This document shows, piece by piece, positions 26,701 through 40,251 of a stretch of DNA of 64,000 bases. This DNA is from Cardinalis cardinalis (taxonomy: Eukaryota > Chordata > Aves > Passeriformes > Cardinalidae): NCBI GenBank assembly GCA_014549065.1, contig JACDOX010000155.1, forward strand, positions 1,522,724 to 1,586,723, in the 5' to 3' direction. The position numbers and the translations under genes are program-made. The first letter of the stretch is position 1. The number at the start of each line of letters is the position of its first letter. The notes beneath the pieces are model-generated. The model searched no databases. It was not told the DNA's origin and worked only from the letters and a program-made list of their open reading frames with translations.

Positions 26701-29039
26701 TTGGCTTTTCAAGGACTTGAAGCATGAAAACAACATCTCTAAAATATTTTTAAATCTGCTGTGCATCTTGTAATCCAGTTTCATAGGTGGAATCNGAGTG
26801 TTTTAAATGTAGATACATTAAAAATAATGAAATATGCTAAATGTATGATTGCATTACTACTTCTCCACAGGTTCTACTAATTTATCATAGAGGACAAATG
26901 AGAATTTTCTAGTTCAAGCCCACCACTTAAATTTTAAGATTTTTATCACATTGGTACCCTTAAATACATGTTCTGTAACTTGAAAATTAATATACCATTT
27001 TCAGTCACCTAAAAAAAATCCAGTTTGTGGATGTATACAATTTTCTGTAAACATTTTTGTGAATAGGGGGTGTATGGGATCCACTGAGGTCAGGATAGTC
27101 AATGCAGACTTGCTTCAGGGTGAAACCCAAACCCAGTAACTCTGCACAAGGAAAAGGAACACGTTCCAAGACTCAACATTAATTGTTTTGACAGAACCAT
27201 ATATGTGAAAGCAGAGCAATCTATATCTCCAGACTCTCAAAGTGTGAACTCCACAACAGAGTGAGCAGAATGCAGGAAACATGTTGCTAAGAGCCACGCA
27301 GTAAAACAAAATCTGGTTGCCACAAGAAGAGTGACATTGGCATCAGAGGCAAAGACACTTACACCCACAAAAGGAAACACAGCACACTGGGAAAGCAAGG
27401 AGAAGAGGAGCAGATGCAGCAGCATGAGGAAGAAACTCAAAGTATAGATCTNCAGACTCCATATGTAGTTTTCTTTCTCTTATTCATCAAAAGGAGGAAG
27501 ACAGGGTAAACAAAAAGGGAGATAAAGACAAGAAGGTGAAGAAAATATTTTTTTCTTCCTTTTCCCCCCTGAAGGCAAATACTTGCTTACATTTCTAAAC
27601 ATACTATCTTTGTGAGGCTTCTCTGTAATACAAATAACTAATTGCTTGCCAGCGAGCAGTAAAACTGAGAAGAAGAGTCCTTGATCTCCCAGCTTGGTAG
27701 AGATTCCTGAGGCTTCCAGTCCGGAAAAAAACCCCTGCAAATAAACTTTAACACTTCAGTGGATGGAGTCTCTCCTCCACCACTACGAGCTTCCACATGA
27801 AGGCAGAGAAACTCATCTTAGACCCCAGGACACCGTGCCAGGCTTGGTGAATCTGCCTTCCGCAGGTCACAGCAGCTGCTGTACTGTATCAAATCCCCCT
27901 CCAGCTCTCTCCTATTTCCTGAAGGTCAGTGTCACCTTTTCCACATCCCAGCCGTCGTTCTGCAGGTTCTCTTGGGTTGTTTGTGGGGAATGGCAGACGG
28001 GGCCACCACGAAGGATGGCTGCTGTGCCTCGCTCACACCACCGCACACATGGGACACAGATAAATACCACTTTGTTGGCTCACTGAATTTTTCCCACGAG
28101 GAGAAGCTTTTCCAGCACAGGGATGCAGCAAAACTCCAATGCCTCCAACCCAGCAGCTCTGCCTTAGACTGATGCCAGGAGGATGAGCTCTTGTTTGGTG
28201 CCCACCCTGCAGAGCCCTGGGTCCCAGGGATCCCTTGGCACCATCCCTGGTGCCAATGTGTGCCCCTCAGACCTGGTGCTGCAATGCCAAGCACCACTCT
28301 GAAACTGCTGGTTTTGCCAGTTTCCTGGTCTAACATGCCTTGGCCAAGTCTAAACAGGGTTTTTGTCTATAGTGCAAGACAGAGTAGAAGCAGATCAAGC
28401 ATTTCCCTGGGAAAAAGCACAACCATGGAGCAGCAGGCAGGAAAAGCTATTCTGCAGTAACTTCCTTCATGGCAAATCCTTAGTCCACACAAGATCTTCA
28501 GCAAGAAAACATACACAACTTCAAAAATATCAAACCCAGCTCTTTTTTTTTTCCTGAAAATATACTATTTTCCACCCAAGATTATTTTTAAATTATATAG
28601 CTAGGTGCAAGTGTTTGGGGTGGTAGATTCTTTACAAGTGCCAAGGATCTGAGAGTGGGAAAGATTGCAGGTAACCCTGCAACCCTGATTGAATGCAAAT
28701 AGAGTTGTAAAAGCTCCCTCTTCTCCCTGCCTCCATGTTGCACCTATGCAGCAAAGTGCTTAGTGCATGATAAAAATAGCTAGATCTTTCAAAATCTTAG
28801 AAGAAAGGTACTTGAATGTTTTCCTTTAAACGTTGTATTTTCTTAAAGGCAACATAATGAGGTCAACCAAAGCTGGATTCAAGCTGATAAACTGTGTTTA
28901 GGAGAAGCCAGAGGTTGAGCGAGGGGGTTTTAGAGGAGGAAAACAAAGAGAATGATTGCAAAAGTCAGATCTCAAAATGTTAATCAGATTCAGAAACATA
29001 AAACATGACAATTTAATGGTGTTTGGTTAAAACCAGAAA
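26701..29039. other. Non-coding DNA
   Basis: AT-rich at first, then a GC-richer patch at 27760-28330 with overlapping frames (134 codons on minus at 27932-28336, 107 on plus at 27763-28086) and no domain. No repeat family or RNA gene is recognised. Confidence 0.6.
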
Positions 29040-29330
29040 ATTTTAAAGTTCTAAGCATCTTACATTGAATTCTAATACTTTTTTAATTATTAGATATAAA
29101 ATGCTTACAATTTTCACTGAAAATTAGACTTGGTAATTTATATTTCTTGTTTATACAGTACAATTTGCTGATGAAAAAAATGTGCTAAACTTATTGATTC
29201 ATGACCATAATTGTTTAATTATTTATCATTGCAGAATTATATTAGCATTTATAATAATGCAGATGTGCACAAAGGCTAAGAAGTCATATACAGCTTTTGT
29301 TTTGTGTTTGCTGTGCTGAAATTAGGTTGA
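29040..29330. other. Candidate conserved non-coding element
   Basis: A strongly AT-rich, repeat-free block contains TTTTTAATTATTAG, TTGATTCATGACC and ATAATTGTTTAATTAT (an imperfect hairpin of homeodomain-type sites). The composition fits conserved enhancers in gene deserts but also ordinary AT-rich DNA. Confidence 0.18.
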
Positions 29331-30507
29331 TCCAGGTTGTGTGTGCACACTGCACATTGCAAGTGTTGCAACTCAGAGTCTCTTGGTTCTGCTGGAGTTA
29401 GGGGGGTCTAACCAATAGCCACAATAATGAAAACACTCCCATAGCTAATAAAGAATATAAATCCAAAGCCAACAGCATCTCAGGAGAAGTCTCCTGTCGG
29501 GCTGATTCCTCTGTCACCATGATGCACATTGAATTCAGNGCAACACAGGCACAGCTGTTTGCTCCGTACCACCCACAGCAGAGGAACAGCTCGTGTGTGT
29601 TTGGGACAGGGAAGCCAACGAGAGCTGCACACCACAAAAATTACAACCAGCTAAGCCAGCCAACATCTTCTGCGTGAGGCCAGTTAAAGAAGAACATAAG
29701 ATCTCTTGATATGAGAGAAACACATTCCTTTAATTTTCATCTTTGTTTTAAGGGATCATAAACAGTGGAAGAAAATGACAGATGCCTCACTTCAGCCTCT
29801 CCTCCCCTCTGTGTGCTAAATCTATTCCCTCAAGGAACTCCAATAAGACTGACATACATCCCTTTCTGGAGAGCTGCTAAAATAGCTTTGCCATGGGCTT
29901 CACAAGAAATTTGTAACACTGAGTGTGTCTTTCTGGACTCATCCTTCTGACACATTGATAGCCAAGGCTGCCATTGCCTCTCCCCTCCGCGCTCTTTTCA
30001 CCTAACACTATTTACTGGTGCTACCTTTTCATAATTAAGAGTCCGTATCAAAGCAGTTGTAACACCATTTAAGCAGCTTTTCTAAGGAATCAAATCTAAA
30101 TGAAAAGGCAAAGTATAAAAATGCCCCATCTTCCACTGTGCCTAACTGATTTGCTCTGCATTTTATCCTCAGGGAGGTGCTGATTCCAAAAGCCAGGGAA
30201 GAAGGACCATTCACAAAAGCAGCATCACACAAGCAGCAAGGACTGACTGGGCNTTGCACACCCACACATGTCAAGGGTCTCTGAAAGCAGCCCCCCAGCC
30301 ATGCTCTGCCATGGTGGCTGGATTGTTTATCACCATTCACAGAGTGAGCATTTAACCTACTGACTCCTGCATCACAGCACAGGCCAGGTATTTGTTTCTT
30401 TTGTTAGATTAATATTGGTAACAGAATAACACACTCATTNGTGCTGATAATGATTATACAGCAAGGTAGAATAGCAATTCTTCCAGTGTACCGCACAGAG
30501 GAGTCGG
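29331..30507. other. Non-coding DNA
   Basis: No gene or repeat family is recognised. Frames are about 100 codons or less (longest on minus, 30035-30340) and show no domain. Confidence 0.6.
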
Positions 30508-30525
30508 TTTCATTAATTAATGAAA
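30508..30525. promoter_or_regulatory. Perfect 18-bp palindrome with homeodomain core
   Basis: TTTCATTAATTAATGAAA is an exact self-complement. Its centre ATTAATTAAT holds TAATTA, the site bound by many homeodomain proteins, with outer ATTA/TAAT half-sites that would allow dimer binding as seen with paired-class factors. The binding role is inferred from the motif alone. Confidence 0.4.
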
Positions 30526-33500
30526 TTTATTAAAGAACACAAGACAATCAAAGAAAACACACTTTTGTTAAGTACCTTCTCAGATGCTGATCATTGGCTC
30601 AGTAACTTTAAACCTTTCCACCTGCTATGAAAATGCTGCATGTGCCATACAGAGGGAAGAGGGACAGGAGGGCACAGCCTGGCTCAGAGGTGGGCAAGCA
30701 TCCTCCCCTCCTTGGCTNGCAGGAGCAGAAGCCCCCATAGAGGATGCAAGGGGCTCTGGAGCAGGAAAAGCCCAGAGGAAACAGACAGCAGAGGATGAAC
30801 TGTATCCCTACATTGAATAGATCCCTCCATTTCCCAGGTCACTCTATCTGTGTAATGTAAGAGACCAGCTNCTCTGGGAGTGCTTCTGCAAGGCCCTAGC
30901 CACACCTTCCAGAAGTTTGGGCAAGGACTTCTTCTGAGCAGGATTATTTCAAACACTTTGCAGTTATTAAAACCTGAATCCTCATAAACCTCTCACAGGG
31001 ATGGCAATTTAACAAATTATTTACCAGAACTGCAGAACAACATACAGGTTTTGGTTGTCGCTAATGAAAAAAAGAAACAAAGACAAAAACCCCAAAACAA
31101 ACAACTATGGCAGAGCAGAGACTTGAATCCAAGCTCCAAGTCTCAAAGCTATCATAGGCAGCAGTGCCTGCATTTCTTTAAGTGATCACATTCCTACATG
31201 ACTGTCACGTCAGATTTTAATTCTGGCCACCAACACACTGCCATTTGCTATCTGGGGGATTTATTGGCTTTGCCAAGCAAGGAAATACCAGAGTGTTCAA
31301 CTGTGCATTTACTGCTCAAACAGCTTTAAGATGAAAAAAGGTGGTGAGAAGCAGTAAGATTGCTAGAGGGGCTGCAAGATTTAGATTCCTGAATTTCCCC
31401 AGGAATTAGTTACATGACACAGTATTTCTGATCTTCCAATTTGATCCTTGATTTTTAGTTCCCCCACCATGAGACAGCAATTGCTCAGTGCTGTGCAGAG
31501 ATGCCCAAGAAATTAGGAAATGCCTGAATACAACAGACACCACAACAGGGGACTCAAACATGCCATGGCAGCAAACCAGAGAAGGTACATCTCACCTTAA
31601 TTGCTTAGTCTGTTTTGTTCAAATACAAATGTCTTTTAGGAAATGACAACAAACTGCAATCTATTTTTATTATGATCTTTCCAGGTGGTGTCATATCTAC
31701 ATTAAACCNAAAGTGTCTGGTAAGATCAATGTTCCAAAAGTCAGACCCCATTTCATTTTAAAATGTTTTTTTTTAGACCAAGACCTATCCATAAACCAGA
31801 CAGACACATCTAACAGCAGAAAATGACTTTTTTAAGTAATGCTTTCTGGATTACCACTATTTGCTGCAAAACTTTAGACATTTAAACTCTAAACTTAACT
31901 CTATTCCTTCAAGAAAACATTTTTAAAACCAAAGTCAACAAGACTTTGTCTCAGGAAGAGGATTTGAGGGCTGTTTTGGTTCCTGCACAGGACTTGGTGC
32001 AAGTCACTTCTGAGTGTCAGAGTTTAGTGTAATTTTTGGATCTCCAAATGGAAATCAAGCTCATTCAAAATCCACCTCATAAAGGAAGTGCTTACAACTC
32101 TAAATCATGACCCACAACTCAGTATTTCAGGTCACTTATTTGCAAGATAAAAAACACCTGCTGCAGTTCTCACTAAATGATGTGTGAGATCACTGCATTC
32201 ATACAAGGCTGATGCAACTGAGTAGCCCAAAATGTCTTTTCCATCAGCACCAGTCTGAAGGGGCATAACTTCATGCAAATTGTCCCACNTCCTAAAATCC
32301 AGTGCCCCTGAAGTCAGAATGAGAGTGCTGCAGAAGCTAACCAGGAAAGAGCTGCTTTAACATGCTTAATAAAGAAATGAGGTGGAATGGAAATGAATTT
32401 TCACAGCAATCAATGCAATATTTCAATGTTTCCTTAAAAAGCCTGACTCCTCTCCTGCCAGGTTGCCCTTCCCTCTTTCCCATTGTATTTCCATCAATTT
32501 AGAACTTAAATCAGCAAAACAATTGTGTGACTTTCAAAAATGCTTGAAAGCTATAAGCATGAAAATGTATTTTTTGTGGCTGTGTGAAACCATGAAACAT
32601 TTTTTAATGAAGAGATTGAAGTTGTATCTGCTCTCTTACTTNCCTGGGTTTGCTGTCACCAGTGCTGCACCCTCACAATTTTGTGATGGCTAACACGAAA
32701 GCACGTCTGGACTACAATGGATGGGTTGTGTCCTTCACTAGAATCATTGCTTTTCATCACACTTTATTTTCAGTAATCTTCCTTTAAAATAACTCTTTGA
32801 ACCAAAGCCTACATTCCTCTCTTGTTCCAACACTAATCTCCTATTTGCCAGTCCNCAGGATTCACACATATTGCTATATTTGGTGTTATTCCTAAAGCTC
32901 TTCATAATTACACCACAATTAATTCCTTAAATTTAAAAGTGTTTTGAGCTCTCCTAATTGTAGAGACAACTTCAAGAATATTGCCAAAATAGTCTAATGG
33001 TCTCCAAGTGACAAAGCAATGAACAAAAATCACTTTAAAATAAAAAAACCCTCTTCATAAGCCAACATCATATTTGTGGGNAGCCTGACTCACAGTTGTG
33101 AGTGCTGGTGTTTAGCAACATAAACTGCTTTTGTTACAAAGATCCTGGAAACTTTATACAACTTCTTAAGGTTGGGGAGGTCATGCAGGAAAAGTGCTAA
33201 ACCCCCACAACTTCCAGTTCCCAGATGGACGCCGTGTTCACAGACATGCAGATCCTAGACTGGTTTATCTCTTTAACATCCCATCCATGATCCTGATCCT
33301 GCAGCTGAACCCACCATCAGCTGCTGTCTCCTCCTGCCCCCTCAGCCTCCACACAGGAGGCCGAGGCACGTTCAGGCAGCCAAGAGCACCCAATGCCCTG
33401 CAGCCTCCAACAGCCCCAGCTCAGCACAGGAGGGACTGCAACCCCCTTCTGCCCTCGTCCTCTGTGACAAGGACACCTCTCTGAACAAAATGATGTGCCC

Positions 33501-34147
33501 AGGCAGAGATACCAATGTCAGTTTGGAGGGAATCACCACCTACACAGCACAAAGCACATGGGGCACGCAAAGGAATGCCTCTTACACACCTCAAAATGAA
33601 CAGGAGCTGGAGAACCTCCAGAGCACAGAGGAAACCTCATTTTGTCAGTCTGCTCACAAGTGTCTCCTGAGCATAAAGAGTTCAGAAAGACCTGTGGTTT
33701 GATGGAGGCAAATTTCATTCTTCAGGTAAAAATAAATTGAGGTAAACAAAGTAAAGCCTTCTTCCCCCTCCCTCTGACAGCACTGAACTCTCAGAAAGCC
33801 TCTCCAGGCCTGAGCCACTGACTCAGGACTGGTAATATACAAAGCCCCATCTGGGGAGTCCTGTCCTGTAACCCACTGCAAGGTCACCTCCACATCAAGC
33901 TGATTTCAGAGGCTGCACAACACTGAACAGACTCTGTGGCTGATCCCAGAGAGCACGACTCCCACTGCAACATGAGAGTTAGCCCAGTATTCTAATCATC
34001 ACCCAGGCCCCAAAGAGCGCTCAGACTGAGGAGATGGGGAAAAAGAATCTTTCAGGAGATAAGCGCAGTTTTGTCTCTGCATAATGAGAGTAAAACATGA
34101 GATATCTAAATCTTTATCCCATATTCATACACTTATAGCCAAAAAAA
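30526..34147. other. Non-coding DNA
   Basis: No gene is recognised. GC-richer patches lie at 30650-30800 and 33200-33480. A-rich imperfect simple sequence is found at about 31058-31105. The stretch 33480-34140, just upstream of the hAT transposase remnant, has no readable BED-finger sequence, so the transposon 5' part is either deleted or decayed beyond recognition. Confidence 0.6.
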
Positions 34148-35080
34148 CAAGGAACAATATCAGAAATGTTCCAAGAATACTATGCCAGCACTTATCTGGT
34201 GACACTTGAGATGAAGAAGATAATTGAAAGGATGATTGCATTGGGCTTGTTGTACTCCATTGATAAGAAAGGTTTTAGAGAGCCCATTCAGTATGCTCAG
34301 CCATGATACAAGATGCCAGGAGAAAACACAGCACTGCAGCAGTGACAGCACCTCGGATCTACGAGACATTAAAATGGAAGATAAAGCAGGCTCTGAAAGA
34401 AGCAATATTGGGCACTGTTTGCTCGATGACAAACATTTGGACAAATATCCAGACGTCAGAATACCTCTTAATCGCTGCCCTCTGACTGTCACCCTGCCTT
34501 CCCATGCAAAAATCCGTCTGTAAAGGAGAAGCCTTTGCTGTCCCTCCCCTCGGAAAAGGCCAGTAAGAAAATCACCAACAGCCCAAANCCTGTGTGGCTG
34601 TGCTCTCAGGATCTGCCAGCAGGGCTGACGTGAAGTCCAAACCCAGGAAAAACACGAGGTGATCGCTTGTTTTCCTGTTCTATTTATTAAACAGTTCTTC
34701 CTTGATTATAACTGAGCACTAAGTTTTTGCAATACTAGCAAAATCTGTAACGGTTTCTATAACTCTCATGATATTCTAAGCTAACTTCAGAGGCAGAGCA
34801 ATTTACCAGAACTGCAGCTTAAACAAGTTTGAATTTCATTTGCTATATATATGAAGAGAATGCTCTTACTGAAAAAAGAAATGCATGAGCGCACATTAAA
34901 GCAGAGCTTTGATTCTGAACTCTTTATCCTGAACTCTGAACAATGGATACTTATGAATCATTTGTGCTGCATACTGAAGCCTTTTGAACTGGTAACAAGA
35001 GAAATCAGTTCTGCTAATGCATCTCTCATCCCAGATCTCTCACTCATCCAGATTTTAAATCTGAAACTTAGAAGAATAAA
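34148..35080 (+). mobile_element. hAT-superfamily DNA transposon remnant (ZBED-like transposase)
   Basis: Two blocks read as pieces of a hAT transposase, the superfamily from which ZBED genes were domesticated. Block 1 begins at 34148 in one frame, with LEMKKIIERMIAL and FREPIQYAQP matching the segment before the catalytic core. It is stopped by TGA at 34304-34306 and resumes one frame over from about 34318, with ARRKHSTAAVTAPRIYETLK and ALKEAILGT...NIWTNIQTSEY, matching the segment that leads to the first catalytic region; a TGA at 34483-34485 ends it. Block 2, in a third frame from about 34845 to 35080, has MKRMLLLKKE and LKPFELVTREISSANASL, matching the helical region downstream. The 350 bases between, where the Cys/His-rich middle should be, are unreadable. 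Stops and two frame changes make it non-functional. No terminal inverted repeats or 8-bp target duplication were located. Confidence 0.8.
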
Positions 35081-37335
35081 ACCGTCTTTTTGGAAGGACC
35101 AAGAGTATTTTGGAAAACAGACTGGTCAGAGGGGAGGGGAATTTCAGGCTGGGGTACTAAGGAGATTGTGCTGGTTCTGATTTTTAAGACCAGATGTTTA
35201 AAACAAATGTCTGACAAAGGTGGGGAAGGGGCATCACAAAGTGGTTTGTATGCTTGCATTTGGGGTCTGTATGGGCAATATTGTCACTGCATGGTGCAGA
35301 GCAAACCTGAATCATGGAGGTCCTACTGATTGGGATGATATTAAGTAAAATTTTGAATTACAGTTTAGGAACCTATCCTTTATATTGGCATAAATTTGGT
35401 CCTAGTAATGAAAAGAACAGTGCCACAAAGGTAGGAATTCTCTCTTAAGGAAAACCAGCCTTACTAGTACTGTAAAGTCTTTCTATATAAGCCATCTTTA
35501 GTCCTTCCCTACTTCTTACAGTTAACAGAAAATGATCTTAGCTATGAAGGAAAAGGCTCCTAGTTATGAATTTTATACAAGCCAGATGTAGCAAGTTCCA
35601 CATTTGAGGATATGTTTCAGAGAAGAGATCAAACTCAGATTAAAAGAACTAGAAGTGCAGTCTGGAATGGACAGACATGGGCCTCCAACTCCAGGCTTTT
35701 GAGAATTCCTTTTAAACAGGAAAGTGTGCAAAGAAAAAGCTACTGAAATTTTATAAGAGATAAATTGCACAATACCAACCTGATTAAATTTCAAATGCTA
35801 TCAACTTTTGCTCAGAGTCTAAGAGAGAGAACAGACCTGAATGGAGAGTGCAGCCATTGAAAATGCTTTCCAGGCAGGTCCAGACACGTGACAAGTGAAT
35901 GTCCACATTAAATGACAATGTCACTAACNACAGAAGCATTGCAAGACCAAAGGAAGTGCACAATCAGAACTCTGCATTNCAGTGCAAAATTCACCCTTGG
36001 TATTTAGCAGAGCTGCCCTCTGGGTGACAAAATGCCTGCAGCGTCCCAGGTGCACCTACCTGTGCGTGGGGCAGGCTGGACAAGCACTGCCTGTGTGTAC
36101 ATGCTGCACTTGTTAGGTGCCTGTGCAGGGTGCACCGAGATAAAACCAGGCCCACAGAGTAACCCAGGCCCTCTCCTTGCCATGCAGCTTCCCAATAAAG
36201 CCCATTTCCTCCGGCAGCTCCCCAGGTAGGTGGATGCACCAGGGCTCAGCTATCAAAAGGGAAGGTGATGGGATGAAGCAGAGATCCCAAGGCAGCCCCA
36301 GGGGAAGCTCAGCAGTGTCCAAGGGCACCCTCCAAGGATCTGTGGTACTGAGACACTGGGGAACTTCAGGGTCTTGCTGCTCCATCACCCCACATGTCCC
36401 CTTTAAGCAGTGACCACTGTCAGGTGTCACCACTGCCCATGTCAAAGTGCAGGTGAGCCTCTGCCATAGCCCTCTTCCTACAGGGATGGTTTATGGGCAG
36501 GGGGCATTTCATAAATTACTTAAATCTCAACTCCTGGATGCACCTGTAATCCCCAGGGTTTCATCAAATGTTTTTCTTACCCTCTTTATAACTATATACA
36601 TACTTAGGATTAAGCAGTGGTAGAATTTCCTAAGTACGTGCCATAAATACTTTCATATGCCAAACTGAAAGCTTCCTCTCTCATGTTTAGTGACCCTCAA
36701 ATCACACTTCTTTCAGATCACCCAACTGTTACAGTAATAGCAAAAGCAACAGGATGGAAATAGCAAAATTCCATGCACATGCACACTTTAGGCTATATTC
36801 ACAAAAAGGAACAGCCTCTCCCCTGAAATGCAGCCAGCTCTGGGCTAAAATGAATTTTGATTTAGGAAACAAAACAACTCCCCAGCAATTTTGGAGAAAA
36901 GACAAGTTTTGCATAGGGCAGCTCTGCTCATCTAAAGCAAGCAGCAGAGTAATAGGAATGTCTTCCTGCAGAAAGAGCAAGCCTGGAAGCCACCCCACTT
37001 GCTAAATAGCACAGCACACTGATTGCTGCCTGTAAAAATGGTCAAAAGAAACTGAAAAACATGAATCTGCATTTTCCAGGAAGCTCTGAGTAAGATTTGG
37101 ATAACCAAGGAGTTTCCCTGTCGATGGGACAGGAGCACCAGGGAAGGAAGCAGAGAACGAAGCCCCAACGCAGTGGTGCAAGCTCTCATTTGCAATGCTG
37201 GAGCTGCTTTATATGCTGAGCTCCCATCCTTCAAGAGCAGGTCAATGTTTTAATGTGGATTGGGCACATAAATGCAGATCAATTTATGCATTAAAAAAAT
37301 CATCTACATGTGCATTTATTTCAATTTCATTTTAG
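35081..37335. other. Non-coding DNA
   Basis: Similarity to hAT transposase ends near 35080 and no C-terminal dimerisation segment is readable after it. A GC-richer patch at 36000-36460 carries overlapping frames on both strands. A weak acceptor/donor pair brackets 36411-36452 but encodes nothing recognisable. Confidence 0.55.
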
Positions 37336-37354
37336 TGAATCAGGTCCTGATTCA
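37336..37354. repeat. Near-perfect palindrome TGAATCAGGTCCTGATTCA
   Basis: Arms of 9 bases (37336-37344 and 37346-37354) are exact reverse complements around a single T. The flanks (CATTTTAG before, ATGCTAACTG after) do not extend the symmetry. It could be a binding site for a symmetric dimer. Confidence 0.55.
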
Positions 37355-40251
37355 ATGCTAACTGAAAACCCTTGAAATAACTGCGAGCTTGCTCATAGCC
37401 AATTCTGTGTCACCACTATGAAATTAGTAGTGAAATTAAATGGCTCAACAGTGCTAAGACATTCCCCAACTACTCCAGCAAGCAGTCGCTCACCTCTAAG
37501 GTTAACAGGATAAAGGCTGGATAAAGAAACTACTCATTATACCAGCTCTACAAAGAAGCAATTATGAGACTTTATAAAGTGGTTTCAAATATATTTTGCA
37601 AACTAGGACTCAGACAAATATTAGTGGCAGCAAATTACAGTACTTAGCAGAATTATCACCAGAAAAGAGACTCTTTTAATCTATGAAAAATATCAACAAA
37701 AGATGTAAATATGGACTCCTCGATGGGTGGTATATCTTGAGGAAAATATACATCTAATCTCACAGTGTGCTACCTCCAGTACCTGGAGAGAAGGTTAACA
37801 ATTCAGAGCTGTTTCCTACAGCTATAGAATATATTTTGATGTAGATTTGTAGATATCACAGACTTAAAATCTATTGTATAATCACAGGGCAAGTGCAAGG
37901 AACCTGGGGACATACTTCTCCGCAGTAAAGTGCTGGAACACTGGCTTTCATTTTAATCAACGCTATTCCCTGTTTTTAACAAATTATATTTCATTCTGTG
38001 GCCTTTAGGTTCTATTTTTCTGCACATAAACAGCAACAGTGTTTTCCCCACCACACGTACAATTTGCAGCTGAATCCTGGCATTACACAAGTATTTATCT
38101 CCACGTGTGATGGGCAGCTGGGAGAGCACAGAGTCACCCTCACTGAGCTTCAAGCACCAGCTAATGGCCTCCAGAGCAGCCCTACTTGGATACCAACAGA
38201 TCTGTGGCTGCTCTGGGTTAAACTGCACATGCCAGCAGGAAAACTGTTGGTGGTCCAGAGATTCACAATCCCCATGCATTCCAATCCTCACAGTCCCATT
38301 CAATGGATGAATGACTGGAGNGAACCAGCACCTTGGGATGTCATGCAATTACCGCAGGTTAAGAGAGAAAAATTTGCCCATCCTGTCCCACACAATTAAT
38401 GTTCAAACACCCTGAATGCCAAGGTGCAATTCGGGAAGTCAAAGATTTCTCCAGCCTTGGCCTCTCCTTGCTCAAAGCCTGAGGCACATCAATGGAGGCC
38501 AGCACTTGTCCCACATGGCCAACTACTGTCACAGGCAGAAAATGCTCCTGTGGCTCCCNGACATTTCTTTCTCTTTCAATCCCTCTTTCTTTGAAGGAAG
38601 AATATGCGTGGNTTTAAATACCTTCCATTAAAATCACATACCAAGTGTTTTGGACAGTATTCCAGCAGATCTGGGGAGTGANCCGGATCACACGCTCTGG
38701 CAAAGGAGACAACTTCCAGGGCAGTGGCAATCACTGCCTCCCCCCTCTTCCTGTGAGGGACCACAGTGCCCTTTGAACCCACTCCCAACCACATTCACCT
38801 GGAAGCTGTGGTAGCTGCCAGCAGCAAGGATCTGAAACCCTCTGCATTANCTGAATGCATCTGAGAAGCAAGTTTCCCTGGGCTCTTTAACCCTTCGTGC
38901 TTCATTCATGTGAATTTGTGTTTGGCAAGCTCCAAAACATTCAGAGGTCAGGTTTTAGCTTAATTAAGAAACCACAAAAATCCAGACAATCATCCAAACC
39001 TTCTGAGCCCTTGGAGTGTGGGAAAGCAAAGCAAGAAAATCACACACCAGCAATTTCTCTGAAGATTTCTCATGTTTGCTGTTTTGAAGAAGTCTTNAAA
39101 ATACCAGAACCTTTTATCTCTCTCACACTGAACTTGAGCTCGACAGAGACTCCACCAAAAACTCAATGCAAAACACCTGAGCTCTGATTCAGTACCATTT
39201 GCAGCTGCTTAATTTTCCAGTATCCCACAGCTGCTTTTCAGATTCCTCCTCAGGAAATCTGCTGGGGATATCACTTCTACCTATNTTCAGTCACACACCA
39301 CTTCTTCAGTTTCTTTCACCAGTTCCTTCACTTTTAAAATCCATCTTCCTAAATTTGGAAAATAAATCCTCCCCTTTGTTCCCCAGGTGGGTATAATTCA
39401 CCCCTTACTTCTCCACATTTGCCATCTGACTCCTAGATGAAACAGCAGAGAGCTGCAGCATCAGCAGTTCCTAAAGAGACCATCCCTTTCCCTCACTGTT
39501 TGGATAATGGTTGCTCCATGAGATCAATTAAAAAAAGAAAATGAAAACAGGAATTGATACCCAAGCCTAGGCCCTTGCCCAAGCTGAGGGCACCAACAAT
39601 TGCAGAGATAATTTAGTGGTGCTCTTCTGCCCTCATTTTGTCCATGTTTATTTATGCATCTTTCCGTTATAAGCATTGTACATTAAAGTCAATAGCCTAC
39701 CACTGCTTATCAGAAAACAAGTGGAGCCAGACCTGGACTTCTATAAATAAGATTTACTCTATTGGCTAAATAATGACATCTAAACTGGTCTGATTTAACT
39801 GACTATGGCAGTTCTTAGAGCAAAATTTAATTACACTTTGTACTTATTACAGTTCCTTTGTGTGCCTCTTGCTTCCCAGCAATTTTGAAATATAGACTTA
39901 AGTCTGCTGTACAATACATCTCCATACCTATAGTGACATGTGCTAACAGATGGCACCACGAGCACAGAGCAGCAGATCAGCATGAGTTGTCAGTTTTGGT
40001 GGCCACGTTTTCCCTTAAGTTATCTCAGCCCAACAAAAAATGGCGTGAAATAATCACTGCCCATTTCCCACGGGCTGGGAAGAGCATGACTCAGCAGCAG
40101 GGCTTTTTATAACATCCAGACACTTGACTTTCTAGAAAAGCTTTTATATTTATGGAGTGCATTCGTTATGGAAGTGTGCTAAGGGAGGGATGCTCTGGGA
40201 TGATGCTGCTCAGCCCTAAATGCAGATCTCAGGGCCCTGGGTGGGCTGGGC
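37355..40251. other. Non-coding DNA
   Basis: No gene is recognised. The stretch 38000-38400 is open on both strands (133 codons plus, 131 minus) without any domain. Undetermined bases at 38560, 38612, 38682 and 38850 add uncertainty to other frames. Confidence 0.6.

Noticed and set aside
36411..36452. Possible small exon between CCCCTTTAAGCAG and CAG|GTGAGC
   Set aside because: The acceptor pyrimidine tract is interrupted, the length is not frame-neutral and no peptide is recognised. Such pairs are frequent by chance.
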